Of a stretch of 24,266 nucleotides of DNA, positions 12,709 to 20,966 are shown piece after piece (the first letter of the stretch is position 1; each line of letters starts with the position of its first letter). Under the pieces are notes generated by a model. It was not told the origin of the DNA. It saw nothing but the letters and a program-made list of their open reading frames with translations, and did no database searches. The DNA is taken from positions 1-24,266 of the IMG/VR virus record IMGVR_UViG_3300034167_000147, one strand, 5' to 3'. The DNA comes from a virus. Made by a program: the position numbers and the translations under genes.

Positions 12709-14915
12709 TAAATGTAGGTTTATATGTTTACACAGATGCAGTTGTAGATTTATCAAATGAACTTATAAAAGTTTTTAATGATAGAGTTATATCTGCTGGA
12801 GGTACATTTGAAAGTGGGAATTGTTTATTTGATATTACGCAAGACTTGGGCGGATATTATGGTACTTCATTTGTAGCTAAAAGAGTTGAGTTCTTTGACG
12901 ATGAAAAAATAAGTGTAACAAGTTCAATTCAAAACATTAATGATATTTCTAAAACTTATACAGACTTCAGCCAGACTTTCACTATTCCTGCAACAAAGAA
13001 TAATAATATTATTTTCAAACATTGGTACGAAAATTCTTTAGACGTTCAATTTAGTACATTAAAGAAAACAGATGCTTATATAGAATTAGATACGATACCA
13101 TTTCGAGTAGGGAAAATACAGTTAGAAAGTGCGGTTATAAAAGATAATTTTCCACAAAGTTATTCTATTACTTTTATTGGAAGTTTGGGAACTTTAAAAG
13201 ATAAATTTGCAGGATTGTTTTTGAAAGACCTTACAAGTACTGAATTTAACGAAGCACACAATGGAGTAATTGTAAGAGATAAAGTTGCGGTAACTGAAGT
13301 AAGTTCCAATGTAATGTATCCGTTAATTTCATCTTTGAACTATTGGACGTACAATGTAGGCACTTATGACATACACAAAAACAATCAGCCTATCTACTAT
13401 ACTGATTTGTTTCCCGCTTTGAGGTTGCAGTCTGTATTGAAAATGATACAAACACAATTTAATATTAATTTTACAGGAGACTTTTTAAATAACAATCGAT
13501 TCAAAGCTGCTTATTTATGGTTAAAAAATGCAGAGAAATTTACTATAAAAGGAACTTCGGATTTAGTAACTTGGGATTATATAATTGACGGTTTTGAATA
13601 TGGTTATACAGTTGATTTAGACAACGATAGTTTTACAGCGACAAATGATAGCAGCTGGATATATAAGTCCGCTACATTAACTGTTACACCAACGGTGGCT
13701 GGTTTAACTTATTATGTAGAAACATATCGTAATGGAATAAAGGTGTTAAGTCAAAATGTACAATCAATTGTAGGTGCTCAAACGTTTACAGTTTCAGGGG
13801 TTGGATTTGGATTAGCTGGAGATGTTTACACGATTAAAATTTCAGCACCTATACAAATAACTTTTCAAGCGGTATTGAATTTATCTACAACTATTTTTAC
13901 AGGAGATACACCCGATACATATATAATGAGAGTTGCTAAGAATATTCAGCAAACAACATCAATACCATTATTAGGAGTTTCTAATTATATGCCAGAAATT
14001 AAAATAGAAGACTTCTTTACGGGAATGTTAAAAATGTTTAATTTAACTTGTCATTCATCAGATGGATATAATTTTAAAATAGAAACATTAGAAAATTTCT
14101 ATGCTGTTGGGGAAATAGTAGATATTACAGAATTTGTCAAAACAGATGTTGTAAATTTATCAAGGGTACAAACGTATAAAAAAATTAATTTTCAATATGA
14201 AAAATCAGAGTCATTAGTCAATGCTGGTTTTCTTTCTGCTAATGGAATTGAATATGGAAATTTAAACTTTGATACTAATAATGACGGTGCGGAATATACA
14301 ATTAAACTACCTTTTGAGGATTTAAACTTTAATAATTTAAAAGATAAATTACAAGTTGGTTATTCTTTAAAAACTGATTTTCAAAAGTATATACCTAAGC
14401 CTATTATCTTATATGATTATAACCAATTAGCACAAACAAATTTAGTAGGTACAAATTATCATTTTTCAACGGGAATTAGTGGCAATGGTTTAAGTTATTT
14501 AAAATACAAACCATTTGGGCAAGAATTATTAGATAGTACGAATACTTATTCTTTAAATTTTAATGAGCAACAGTCAACCATTACAAATGTATTAGCTACA
14601 AATAGTTTATATAATGTTTACTATTCTAATTACATTGAAAATATATTTAATTATAAGGCACGATTAGTAAAAGTTGAGACAGTATTACCAATAAGTATTT
14701 TAACTACTTTAAAATTGAATGATAGGGTAATTATAAGAGACAAAAGATATTTAATTAATTCATTTACAACAGATTTAACAACGGGTTTTGCATCTTTTGA
14801 ATTACTAACAGACTTAAGAGACATAATAATAGAAGACCCTTATGCAAATTTCATAACAACAGAAAATTTAGCAATAATAGAAACAGAAAACTTTATAAAA
14901 TTAAAAATAATATGA
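12705..14915 (+). CDS. large tail structural protein, baseplate/hub candidate
   Basis: At 736 residues this is the largest protein here. The N-terminal region has SVTSSIQNINDISKTYTDFS then QTFTIPATKNNNIIFKHWYE (residues about 66-108) and later IPFRVGKIQLESAVIKDNFP, a DFS.(S/T)F.IPA(S/T)..N...F.H.Y pattern I know from structural proteins of Bacteroidota phages. The remainder is beta-rich and Asn/Thr-rich, ending in a strand segment RLVKVETVLPISILTTLKLN (about 651-670). Size and position suggest a baseplate hub or tail-tip protein, perhaps with receptor contact. There is no visible lysozyme or peptidase motif. Coupled by ATGA on both sides. Confidence 0.7.
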   Translation: MINVGLYVYTDAVVDLSNELIKVFNDRVISAGGTFESGNCLFDITQDLGGYYGTSFVAKRVEFFDDEKISVTSSIQNINDISKTYTDFSQTFTIPATKNNNIIFKHWYENSLDVQFSTLKKTDAYIELDTIPFRVGKIQLESAVIKDNFPQSYSITFIGSLGTLKDKFAGLFLKDLTSTEFNEAHNGVIVRDKVAVTEVSSNVMYPLISSLNYWTYNVGTYDIHKNNQPIYYTDLFPALRLQSVLKMIQTQFNINFTGDFLNNNRFKAAYLWLKNAEKFTIKGTSDLVTWDYIIDGFEYGYTVDLDNDSFTATNDSSWIYKSATLTVTPTVAGLTYYVETYRNGIKVLSQNVQSIVGAQTFTVSGVGFGLAGDVYTIKISAPIQITFQAVLNLSTTIFTGDTPDTYIMRVAKNIQQTTSIPLLGVSNYMPEIKIEDFFTGMLKMFNLTCHSSDGYNFKIETLENFYAVGEIVDITEFVKTDVVNLSRVQTYKKINFQYEKSESLVNAGFLSANGIEYGNLNFDTNNDGAEYTIKLPFEDLNFNNLKDKLQVGYSLKTDFQKYIPKPIILYDYNQLAQTNLVGTNYHFSTGISGNGLSYLKYKPFGQELLDSTNTYSLNFNEQQSTITNVLATNSLYNVYYSNYIENIFNYKARLVKVETVLPISILTTLKLNDRVIIRDKRYLINSFTTDLTTGFASFELLTDLRDIIIEDPYANFITTENLAIIETENFIKLKII

Positions 14916-15304
14916 GAATTTCACAACTACCAACTTACGAAGGAACAGCAACAGCAACAGCGGTATTCCCAGCATCAGAATTAGGCGTAACATATCAGAT
15001 GAGTTTATCTGATTTAGCTTTTGAAGTGTTTAATTTACCTTATACATATACACCAAAGGGCGATGTAACAACACAAACAATTAATAAAATTTCAGGAAGT
15101 GTAAACGCAATTACTGGAGCTTTAAGTATTAGTGTGACAAATAATAAGGTTACTTTAAACTCAATGGTATTTGCTGTTTTTATGAATAACGATGCAGCGG
15201 GTGGGGTTAAAAATGTTGTTGTAGGTAGTGGAACTTTTACAATAAATTTCACTGCTGGATTAAGTGGCGAATCACGAATTGGATTTATGGTTATTAATTC
15301 GTAA
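14912..15304 (+). CDS. small beta-rich tail-associated protein
   Basis: The 130-residue protein begins MRISQLPTYEGTATATAVFP and then contains KISGSVNAITGALSISVTNN and GGVKNVVVGSGTFTINFTAG, a Thr/Ser/Gly-rich beta pattern like repeated jelly-roll or fibre-tip domains. It starts by ATGA overlap with the large tail protein and probably joins the virion, for instance as a stabilising or fibre-associated domain. No family is firmly recognised. Confidence 0.7.
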   Translation: MRISQLPTYEGTATATAVFPASELGVTYQMSLSDLAFEVFNLPYTYTPKGDVTTQTINKISGSVNAITGALSISVTNNKVTLNSMVFAVFMNNDAAGGVKNVVVGSGTFTINFTAGLSGESRIGFMVINS

Positions 15305-15306
15305 TT

Positions 15307-15456
15307 ATGATAGAGCATATATTACAATGTCTAAAATTAGATTTAAAATCAGATAGCGAATATATAGCTATTGCAAGAGGTAAAAATAAGTTACCTATGA
15401 CAATTAAAGAGGGATATAAACAACTTAAACAAGAATTGAAATGGCTCAAGAAGTAG
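15307..15456 (+). CDS. 49-aa hypothetical protein before the tape measure
   Basis: Forty-nine codons begin at the ATG 2 nt after the previous stop (leader TAATT) and end at the TAG at 15454-15456, overlapping the tape measure start by 16 nt. The product is MIEHILQCLK..., with YIAIARGKNKLPMTIKEGYK and a lysine-rich helical end. It fills a gap that would otherwise be 136 nt in a block with almost no gaps. Function is unknown. Confidence 0.6.
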   Translation: MIEHILQCLKLDLKSDSEYIAIARGKNKLPMTIKEGYKQLKQELKWLKK

Positions 15457-17453
15457 AAGTAAAAATAAAAGTAAACACATCAGAAGCGGTAACTGGTGTT
15501 AATAAATTAGAACAAGGATTAAAAGGAGCCACAAAAGAATCTACTGCTTTAAGTAATACAATGCAAGGTGGAAAGCAATCTGAATTTATTAATAATTTAG
15601 GTGACGGAATAAGTAAACTTAACCCAGCTTTTGGTTCAGCGGTAAAAGGTGCAAATGGGTTAATTTTGAAGATGTGGGAAATGGTTGCCAATCCAGTTGG
15701 TGCTATTTTAGCTGGTATAGTTGTAACTGCTAAATTTTTATATGAAGCTTTTCAAAGTTCAGTCGCTGGAGGTAAAGAATTAAAAACAATATTCGCTGGA
15801 ATTTCAGCAGTAGGAGAACAAGTAAAAGATGCATTATTTGGTTTAGGTAGAGCATTAATAAATGTTTCAACTGCTGCTTATAAATTTATTACTTTAGATT
15901 TTGCTGGTGCTGCTGAAGATATGAAGAAAGCCAATAACGAAGCAACAGAATCTTATAAGCAATTAGGAAATGCAGTTGATGGAACTACTTTTAAAATAGT
16001 TAAGAATTTAGAAAAGCAACAACAAGCAAATGACAAAGCAAGAAAAGTTCAAGCAGTTGTTCAATCAGAAACTAATAAATTATTAGTACAGTCAAGGGAA
16101 ATTTTAACAGATGAAACTGCAAGTATTAAAGATAAAAAGAAAGCGTTAGAAGATGTTACAAAGGCTGAAATTGCATCAAGTAAAGAGAAAACAAGAATAG
16201 CTGCGGAAGATTTAAGAATACTTAAAGACAAGGCTAAGGCAATGGGTGGCGAAGCTGAAAAGAAAATGAAAGGCGAAATTCGTGATGCCACTATTGCATT
16301 AAATGAAGCGGAAACTGAAAATGCAATGACTGGGATAAAACTTAACAAACAAAAGAAAATGTTAGGTCGCCAAGAATTATCCGATGCTAAAGAAATTGCA
16401 GATGCTAAAAAAGAAGCTTTAAAAACACAACAAGAAGCAGAAAAAACAGCATTAAAAGAAAGAGAAGATAAGGCTAAATTATCATTTGAAAATGAAAAAT
16501 TATTAGTTGATGAACAATTAAAAAATACAAAAATATCTATTGACGAAAAAAGAAATATTGTTTTAAATGATAATAAACTATCAAAAGCAGATAGACAAAA
16601 ATATTTAATTGATTTACAAAATCAAGAAATTGCACAAGAAGATGCACACAATAAAGCAATAGCAGATTTAAACAAAAGATATGACGATGAAAAATTAAAT
16701 CGTTTAGCAGATACAGCTGTAAAAAAAGAACAATTAGATTATGATAGGAAAGTATTAGAAATTGAAAATTTAGCCAAAACAGAATTAGAGAAACAAACAT
16801 TAATTGAAAAATTAGACGGAGAACATAAAGCTAGAATGGGTATTGCTAATACTGCTGATGATAAAATTGCAGCAGATAAAAAGAAAGCGGCTGCAGATGA
16901 AGAAATAGAAAATACAAAAAGAAAATACCAAGCAATGTCTTTAATTGCTCAAAACGGTCAAGCTTTTATAACCGCTATTCAAGATGCTGGATTAGCAAAA
17001 GGAAAAGCTGGTCAGGCTGCAATGAAAGCATTAACACTTATTCAAATTGGAATTGATACAGCACAAGCATTTTCAACAGCAGTACCAATGGCAATTAAGG
17101 CTGGTTCAGAAGCTGCTAAATTAGCTGGTCCAGCTGCTCCAATTGTAGGACCATTAGCAACCGCAGCATCTTATTTAAGTTCGGCTACAATGATTGCATC
17201 AAATATTGCAAAAGCAAAAAAATTATTAGGTAGTGGCGGTGGTGTCAGTGGTGGTTCTGCTGGTGGTGGCGGTGGAATTTCTGCACCTCCTCCCGCAAGT
17301 TTTAATGTTGTAGGAGCTTCAGGAACAAACCAATTAGCACAGACAATAGCTGGACAACAACAACAACCAATACAGGCTTATGTAGTAGCTGGAGCAGTTA
17401 CAACAGCACAAAGTTTAAACAGAAATATCATATCGAGTGCTTCAATGGGTTAA
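15441..17453 (+). CDS. tail tape measure protein
   Basis: The 670-residue product has the composition of a tape measure. An N-terminal hydrophobic segment (residues about 72-106, MVANPVGAILAGIVVTAKFL) precedes a long Lys/Glu/Ala-rich coiled-coil region (about 185-500), then a second hydrophobic stretch near 550-590 (AAKLAGPAAPIVGPLATAAS), a Gly-rich linker and a Gln/Ala-rich end. Such proteins run through the tail lumen and set its length; at about 0.15 nm per residue, a tail near 100 nm would be expected. Unlike many siphophages, it does not directly follow the frameshifted chaperone gene but lies about 5 kb downstream. Confidence 0.85.
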   Translation: MAQEVEVKIKVNTSEAVTGVNKLEQGLKGATKESTALSNTMQGGKQSEFINNLGDGISKLNPAFGSAVKGANGLILKMWEMVANPVGAILAGIVVTAKFLYEAFQSSVAGGKELKTIFAGISAVGEQVKDALFGLGRALINVSTAAYKFITLDFAGAAEDMKKANNEATESYKQLGNAVDGTTFKIVKNLEKQQQANDKARKVQAVVQSETNKLLVQSREILTDETASIKDKKKALEDVTKAEIASSKEKTRIAAEDLRILKDKAKAMGGEAEKKMKGEIRDATIALNEAETENAMTGIKLNKQKKMLGRQELSDAKEIADAKKEALKTQQEAEKTALKEREDKAKLSFENEKLLVDEQLKNTKISIDEKRNIVLNDNKLSKADRQKYLIDLQNQEIAQEDAHNKAIADLNKRYDDEKLNRLADTAVKKEQLDYDRKVLEIENLAKTELEKQTLIEKLDGEHKARMGIANTADDKIAADKKKAAADEEIENTKRKYQAMSLIAQNGQAFITAIQDAGLAKGKAGQAAMKALTLIQIGIDTAQAFSTAVPMAIKAGSEAAKLAGPAAPIVGPLATAASYLSSATMIASNIAKAKKLLGSGGGVSGGSAGGGGGISAPPPASFNVVGASGTNQLAQTIAGQQQQPIQAYVVAGAVTTAQSLNRNIISSASMG

Positions 17454-17485
17454 TGCAAAATTAAAAATATAAACGTTAAACAAAT

Positions 17486-18106
17486 ATGAAATTAATAGAA
17501 CTTATTTTAGATAGTGAAATGGAATTAAGCGGAATTGATGCAATTAGTATTGTAGAAAATCCTGCTATTGAGGAAAATTGGATTGCTTTAAAAGGCGAAA
17601 CAAATGAGTACAAATTTGCAGAAGTAAGCAAAGAAAAGAAAATTATAATGGGTGCTTTGCTAGTTCCTGATAAACCTATTTATAGACGAGATGAAGAAAA
17701 TGGAGAGTACTATATTTACTTTTCGCAAGATACTATTCGCCAATGTATGGAAATGTTTTTCAAAAATGGAAATCAAAGCAATGCTACTTTTGAACATTTA
17801 GAAAGTGTAATGGGTTTAACAATGGTAGAAAGTTGGATTGTTGAAGATACAGAAAAAGACAAATCTAATTTATATAATTTGAATGTACCAATAGGTACTT
17901 GGATAGGAACTATAAAAGTTGATAATGATGTTATTTGGAATGACTTTATTAAGACTGGAAAAGTTAAAGGATTTTCGATTGAAGGATATTTTTCCGAAAA
18001 AGCAAAGATGCCACTTTCTAAAATAGAAGATGAAACAGATGCAGAAATAGAAGCGGGTTTACAATTATTAGAAATCAAAAAATGGTTAAACGATAATGGC
18101 TACTAA
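17486..18106 (+). CDS. XkdF-like prohead protease candidate
   Basis: The 206-residue protein contains MGALLVPDKPIYR (residues 55-67), ATFEHLE (100-106, H104) and VKGFSIEGYF (160-169, S164), a pattern of XkdF-like/phage serine proteases in which His and Ser form the catalytic pair. The N-terminal GIDAISIVENPAIEENWIAL also fits this family, whose members act on capsid scaffolds. It directly precedes genes for a scaffold-like protein and the major capsid protein, the standard place of a maturation protease. It overlaps the next small gene by 11 nt. Catalytic residues are assigned by motif only. Confidence 0.8.
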   Translation: MKLIELILDSEMELSGIDAISIVENPAIEENWIALKGETNEYKFAEVSKEKKIIMGALLVPDKPIYRRDEENGEYYIYFSQDTIRQCMEMFFKNGNQSNATFEHLESVMGLTMVESWIVEDTEKDKSNLYNLNVPIGTWIGTIKVDNDVIWNDFIKTGKVKGFSIEGYFSEKAKMPLSKIEDETDAEIEAGLQLLEIKKWLNDNGY

Positions 18107-18260
18107 AAACAAAGAATTTAAAACACCAAGTCGGACAAGTCCAAAAGGTGGTACAAGAGGTTGTTTATGTCCCGATAACACATATAGTTCAAAATGCTGC
18201 GATGGTTCATTACAGGCTCAAGGAATAGGCTTAATTTATCGAAAGGGAACAGAAGTATAA
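18096..18260 (+). CDS. 54-aa Cys-rich protein
   Basis: The frame starts at ATG 18096, overlapping the protease end by 11 nt. The product has a basic N-terminus (MATKNKEFKTPSRTSPKGGT) and a core GCLCPDNTYSSKCCDGSLQA followed by QGIG. The GCLC...TYS..CC.G.L.AQGIG pattern is strikingly recurrent in small proteins of Bacteroidota phages and elements beside capsid genes. Four cysteines (residues 23, 25, 34, 35) could bind a metal or form disulfides. It is probably a minor virion or assembly factor, but its function is unknown to me. Confidence 0.8.
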   Translation: MATKNKEFKTPSRTSPKGGTRGCLCPDNTYSSKCCDGSLQAQGIGLIYRKGTEV

Positions 18261-18324
18261 TTGAAAATGCAAAATAAAATAAACTTTCGTTATAATTGAA
18301 ATTAATTAATTTTAAAAAAAAAAT

Positions 18325-18870
18325 ATGAGTAACAAAACAATTTTAGAAAAAATTAACGCATTGTTAAGTTTCAACGTGAAGCTTGAACAAATGACGTTAG
18401 AAAATGGAACAGTTATAGAAGCTGAATCATTTGAAGTAGGAGCGGAAGTATTCGCAATTGATGGCGAAAATAAAACACCTTTAGAAGTTGGCGAGTACGT
18501 ATTAGCAGATGGTACAAAATTGTATGTAACTGAAATCGGAAAAATTGGAGAATTGGCTTCAGTAGAAACTGAAAAGTCAGAAGAAGAAATGCAAGCGGAA
18601 TTAGCTGCTCAAGAATTGGCTAAAACAGAAAGTGAAGATGCTTTAATTTTGAAAATTGCTGAATCATTTAAACCAACTTTTGATGCAATTAACGAACGAA
18701 TTGAAAACCTATCTAAGGTTAGCAATGAAGTTAAAGAAACTTTGTCAAAAGTAACAGAGAAAAAACCTTTAGTGCATAAACCAGCAGAGAAATCTAATTT
18801 TTCAGCATTGAATACTGGTAAAAATATTTCGGGAACTGAATCAAGAATTATGGCAATGTTGTCAAAATAA
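18325..18870 (+). CDS. capsid scaffold candidate
   Basis: The 181-residue protein sits between protease and major capsid. Residues 1-80 form a beta-rich part (LENGTVIEAESFEVGAEVFA, then GDGEN-like turns), and residues about 85-150 are a highly charged, Glu/Lys-rich helical region (SEEEMQAELAAQELAKTESE; ERIENLSKVSNEVKETLSKV). This composition and place fit a scaffolding protein that shapes the procapsid and is cleaved by the upstream protease. There is no sequence signature beyond composition. The leader before its ATG is a run of A bases. Confidence 0.65.
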   Translation: MSNKTILEKINALLSFNVKLEQMTLENGTVIEAESFEVGAEVFAIDGENKTPLEVGEYVLADGTKLYVTEIGKIGELASVETEKSEEEMQAELAAQELAKTESEDALILKIAESFKPTFDAINERIENLSKVSNEVKETLSKVTEKKPLVHKPAEKSNFSALNTGKNISGTESRIMAMLSK

Positions 18871-18895
18871 TAATTAATAAATAAAAAAATAAACA

Positions 18896-19807
18896 ATGGC
18901 TAATCAACCAACAATTACAACTAATTACGCTGGAGAATTTGCGGGTAAATATATCGCAGCTGCAGTATTATCAGCAAACACAATTGCAAACAATGGAGTT
19001 ACAGTAATTCCAAATGTGAAATTTAAAACTACTTTGAAAAAAGCAGTAGTTTCTGGACTTGTAAATGCTGCATCTTGCGACTTTACCGATACAGGAGTTG
19101 TTACTTTAAGCGACAAAGTTCTTACAGTTGAAGAAAAACAAGTGAATTTACAACTTTGTAAAACACCGTTTCAATCAGATTGGGAAGCTTCTCAAATGGG
19201 TTATTCTGCATTTGATACTTTGCCTTCATCTTTTTCTGACTTCTTTATTGCAAAAATATTAAAAGACATTGCTTTAGATACTGAAAACTTTTTATGGAGT
19301 GCTACTACTGGACTTGGTAAATTGTTAAAAACAGATGGAGCAAACGCTATCGGAACACCTTTGACAATTACAGCTTCAAATGTAATTACTGAAATGGGTA
19401 GAGTAGTTGATGGTATTCCAGCTGCTATTTATGGTAACGAGGGTTTAAGAGTTTACGTTTCTCAAAACGTTGCAAAAGCATACGTTCGTGCTTTGGGTGG
19501 ATTTAGCGTTGCTGCTACTTCTAACAATGGAGTACAAGGTTTAGGTACACAATGGTACAACGGACAAGAATTGACTTTTGATGGAGTTAAAATCTTTGTT
19601 GCAAATGGTTTACCAGCTAATACAATGGTAGCTGCTGAAATCGAAAATCTTTTCGTAGGTTTTGGATTGGCTGACGACCAGAATGTAATTAAAACTATTG
19701 ATATGCAAGATATCGACGGTTCTAAAAATGTGAGATTTATTGCACGTTTCACAAGAGGGTTGCAAGTAGGAATTGGAGCAGATGCAGTTACATACGGTAT
19801 TGCATAA
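18896..19807 (+). CDS. major capsid protein
   Basis: The 303-residue protein is followed directly by a strong terminator, as usual for a highly expressed capsid gene. It begins ANQPTITTNYAGEFAGKYIA and carries a helix-rich middle (QSDWEASQMGYSAFDTLPSS, then FFIAKILKDIALDTENFLWS) and a C-terminal beta part with RFIARFTRGLQVGIGADAVT. The length and the GLRVYVSQNVAKAYVRALGG segment fit an HK97-type capsid fold of the kind seen in Bacteroidota siphophages. There is no large N-terminal delta domain, which agrees with a separate scaffold gene. Placement after protease and scaffold genes supports the call. Confidence 0.8.
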   Translation: MANQPTITTNYAGEFAGKYIAAAVLSANTIANNGVTVIPNVKFKTTLKKAVVSGLVNAASCDFTDTGVVTLSDKVLTVEEKQVNLQLCKTPFQSDWEASQMGYSAFDTLPSSFSDFFIAKILKDIALDTENFLWSATTGLGKLLKTDGANAIGTPLTITASNVITEMGRVVDGIPAAIYGNEGLRVYVSQNVAKAYVRALGGFSVAATSNNGVQGLGTQWYNGQELTFDGVKIFVANGLPANTMVAAEIENLFVGFGLADDQNVIKTIDMQDIDGSKNVRFIARFTRGLQVGIGADAVTYGIA

Positions 19808-19810
19808 ATT

Positions 19811-19836
19811 AAGAGGGGTTTAACCGCCCCTTTTTT
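19811..19836 (+). terminator. intrinsic terminator after the capsid gene
   Basis: AAGAGGGG (19811-19818) pairs with CCCCTTTTT starting at 19827 around the loop TTTAACCG, with a T run to 19836. It begins 3 nt after the major capsid stop and would limit readthrough into the next gene at 19860. Confidence 0.85.
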
Positions 19837-19859
19837 ATTAACTTAATAAATATATACTT

Positions 19860-20396
19860 ATGGCTTGTTTAATGGCAACGGGGCGAAAATTAGCTTGTAA
19901 AGATGCAGTAGGTGGAATCCGTGCGGTTTACTTTGCAGATTACAGCACTTTGGGAACTGCAACGATAGCGGCTGGAGTTGTAACTGCATTTAGTGGAACA
20001 ACTTACACCCTTTACAAATACGATGTTAAAAGTGCTTCAGGATTGGAGCAGACAATCACTTCAAGTGATGAAAGTGGCACTACTTTTTACGAACAAGCTT
20101 TGACAGTTGTTCTTACTAAATTAGATGCACTTACACAGGCTGAATTGCCTAAATTAATTACAGGTAGAGCACACGCATTTATAGAAGATAATAACGGTAA
20201 TTTCTTAGCGGTAGGAATGACAAGAGGAACTAATGTTACTGGTACAATTAGTACAGGAGTTGCTTTAGGAGACTTAAACGGTTATACTTTGACTATTACA
20301 GCACAAGAACCTTTAATGGCTCAATTTGTAGCACCTTTATTGGTAACTGCTAAAATTGCTGGAGGTATAACACCAACGCAAATAACACCAGCATAA
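19860..20396 (+). CDS. major tail tube protein candidate
   Basis: The 178-residue product starts MACLMATGRKLACKDAVGGI and continues with RAVYFADYSTLGT, a series of strands with YKYDVKSASGLEQTITSSDE, and a C-terminal half with AHAFIEDNNGNFLAVGMTRG and GYTLTITAQEPLMAQFVAPL. The C..L..GR...C.D..GGI pattern with a closing (G)Y.(L/I)T....E is one I recall from abundant tail tube-like proteins of Bacteroidota phages. It lies alone between two terminators, which suits a highly expressed structural protein. A capsid decoration protein is the main alternative. Two N-terminal Cys (residues 3 and 13) are present. Confidence 0.6.
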   Translation: MACLMATGRKLACKDAVGGIRAVYFADYSTLGTATIAAGVVTAFSGTTYTLYKYDVKSASGLEQTITSSDESGTTFYEQALTVVLTKLDALTQAELPKLITGRAHAFIEDNNGNFLAVGMTRGTNVTGTISTGVALGDLNGYTLTITAQEPLMAQFVAPLLVTAKIAGGITPTQITPA

Positions 20397-20427
20397 AGGG
20401 GTTTTACATTTATTTACTTACTTACTA

Positions 20428-20458
20428 AAAGCACCGATTAATTTCGGTGCTTTTTTTT
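20428..20458 (+). terminator. strong intrinsic terminator
   Basis: AAAGCACCGA (20428-20437) pairs perfectly over 10 bp with TCGGTGCTTT (20444-20453) around a 6-nt loop, and the T run continues to 20458. It ends the single-gene unit 19860-20396. Confidence 0.92.
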
Positions 20459-20492
20459 ACACAAAATTTAAAATTAATTCGTTACATAAAAT

Positions 20493-20966
20493 ATGATAGT
20501 ACTAACCACATCTGCGGAGCAAACATTTTCTATAATTCCAATTAGACAAACTAATGGAGTTAAAGAATTAGTTATGGAATTTACTAATGAAACGACAAAA
20601 GAAGTATTTACAAGATTAGCAACTTTTAAAAGTTCGTCAAGTGATATTTTAGAAATTGGAATTTCATCTGTTCAAGATACTATTGACTATTTTAAATTAA
20701 GAATATCAAATGATATAGGAAATTTTGAAGCAGAAAGTTGTTTGGAAACTTTATTAAATCAATTAAATATTTTGCAACCAAATGAGCATTTATCTTTTTT
20801 AGTTCAAGATAATTTTTATAATTTAAAAGTGTATTTTGAAAACACAACAGATGTAATTTACAAAGACAGAATTTTCTGCACAAATCAAAGTACAGCTATT
20901 TATTCAATTAATAATTTAGAATATACTTTGCCAAATATTGACAATAACGACTATATAACAATATGA
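20493..20966 (+). CDS. small structural protein with FEAESCL motif
   Basis: The 157-residue protein has an N-terminal beta half (MIVLTTSAEQTFSIIPIRQT, LVMEFTNETTKEVFTRLATF) and a central segment YFKLRISNDIGNFEAESCLE (residues about 67-86) that recurs almost unchanged in the 81-residue protein encoded at 23474-23719. It precedes the portal gene by an ATGA overlap. Its role is unknown; a minor head or neck component is likely from context. The window shows no promoter directly before it. Confidence 0.65.
   Translation: MIVLTTSAEQTFSIIPIRQTNGVKELVMEFTNETTKEVFTRLATFKSSSSDILEIGISSVQDTIDYFKLRISNDIGNFEAESCLETLLNQLNILQPNEHLSFLVQDNFYNLKVYFENTTDVIYKDRIFCTNQSTAIYSINNLEYTLPNIDNNDYITI
20716..20737 (+). 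repeat. 22-nt direct repeat, copy 1
   Basis: These 22 bases, encoding part of the GNFEAESC peptide, are identical to 23661-23682, and near-identity continues a few bases on after one T/C change. The match preserves the reading frame in both genes, so it reflects a shared peptide module rather than a mobile element. Confidence 0.85.

Noticed and set aside
15446-16800. Long open frames on the - strand inside the tape measure and other genes
   Set aside because: They are mirror frames of low-complexity coding sequence, lack leaders, and overlap well-supported + strand genes.
18261-18324. Promoter before the scaffold gene (TTG at 18261, TATAATTG at 18291-18298)
   Set aside because: The -7 element has a mismatch to TAnnTTTG and the spacing of 27 nt is too long, so it is not reported as a feature.
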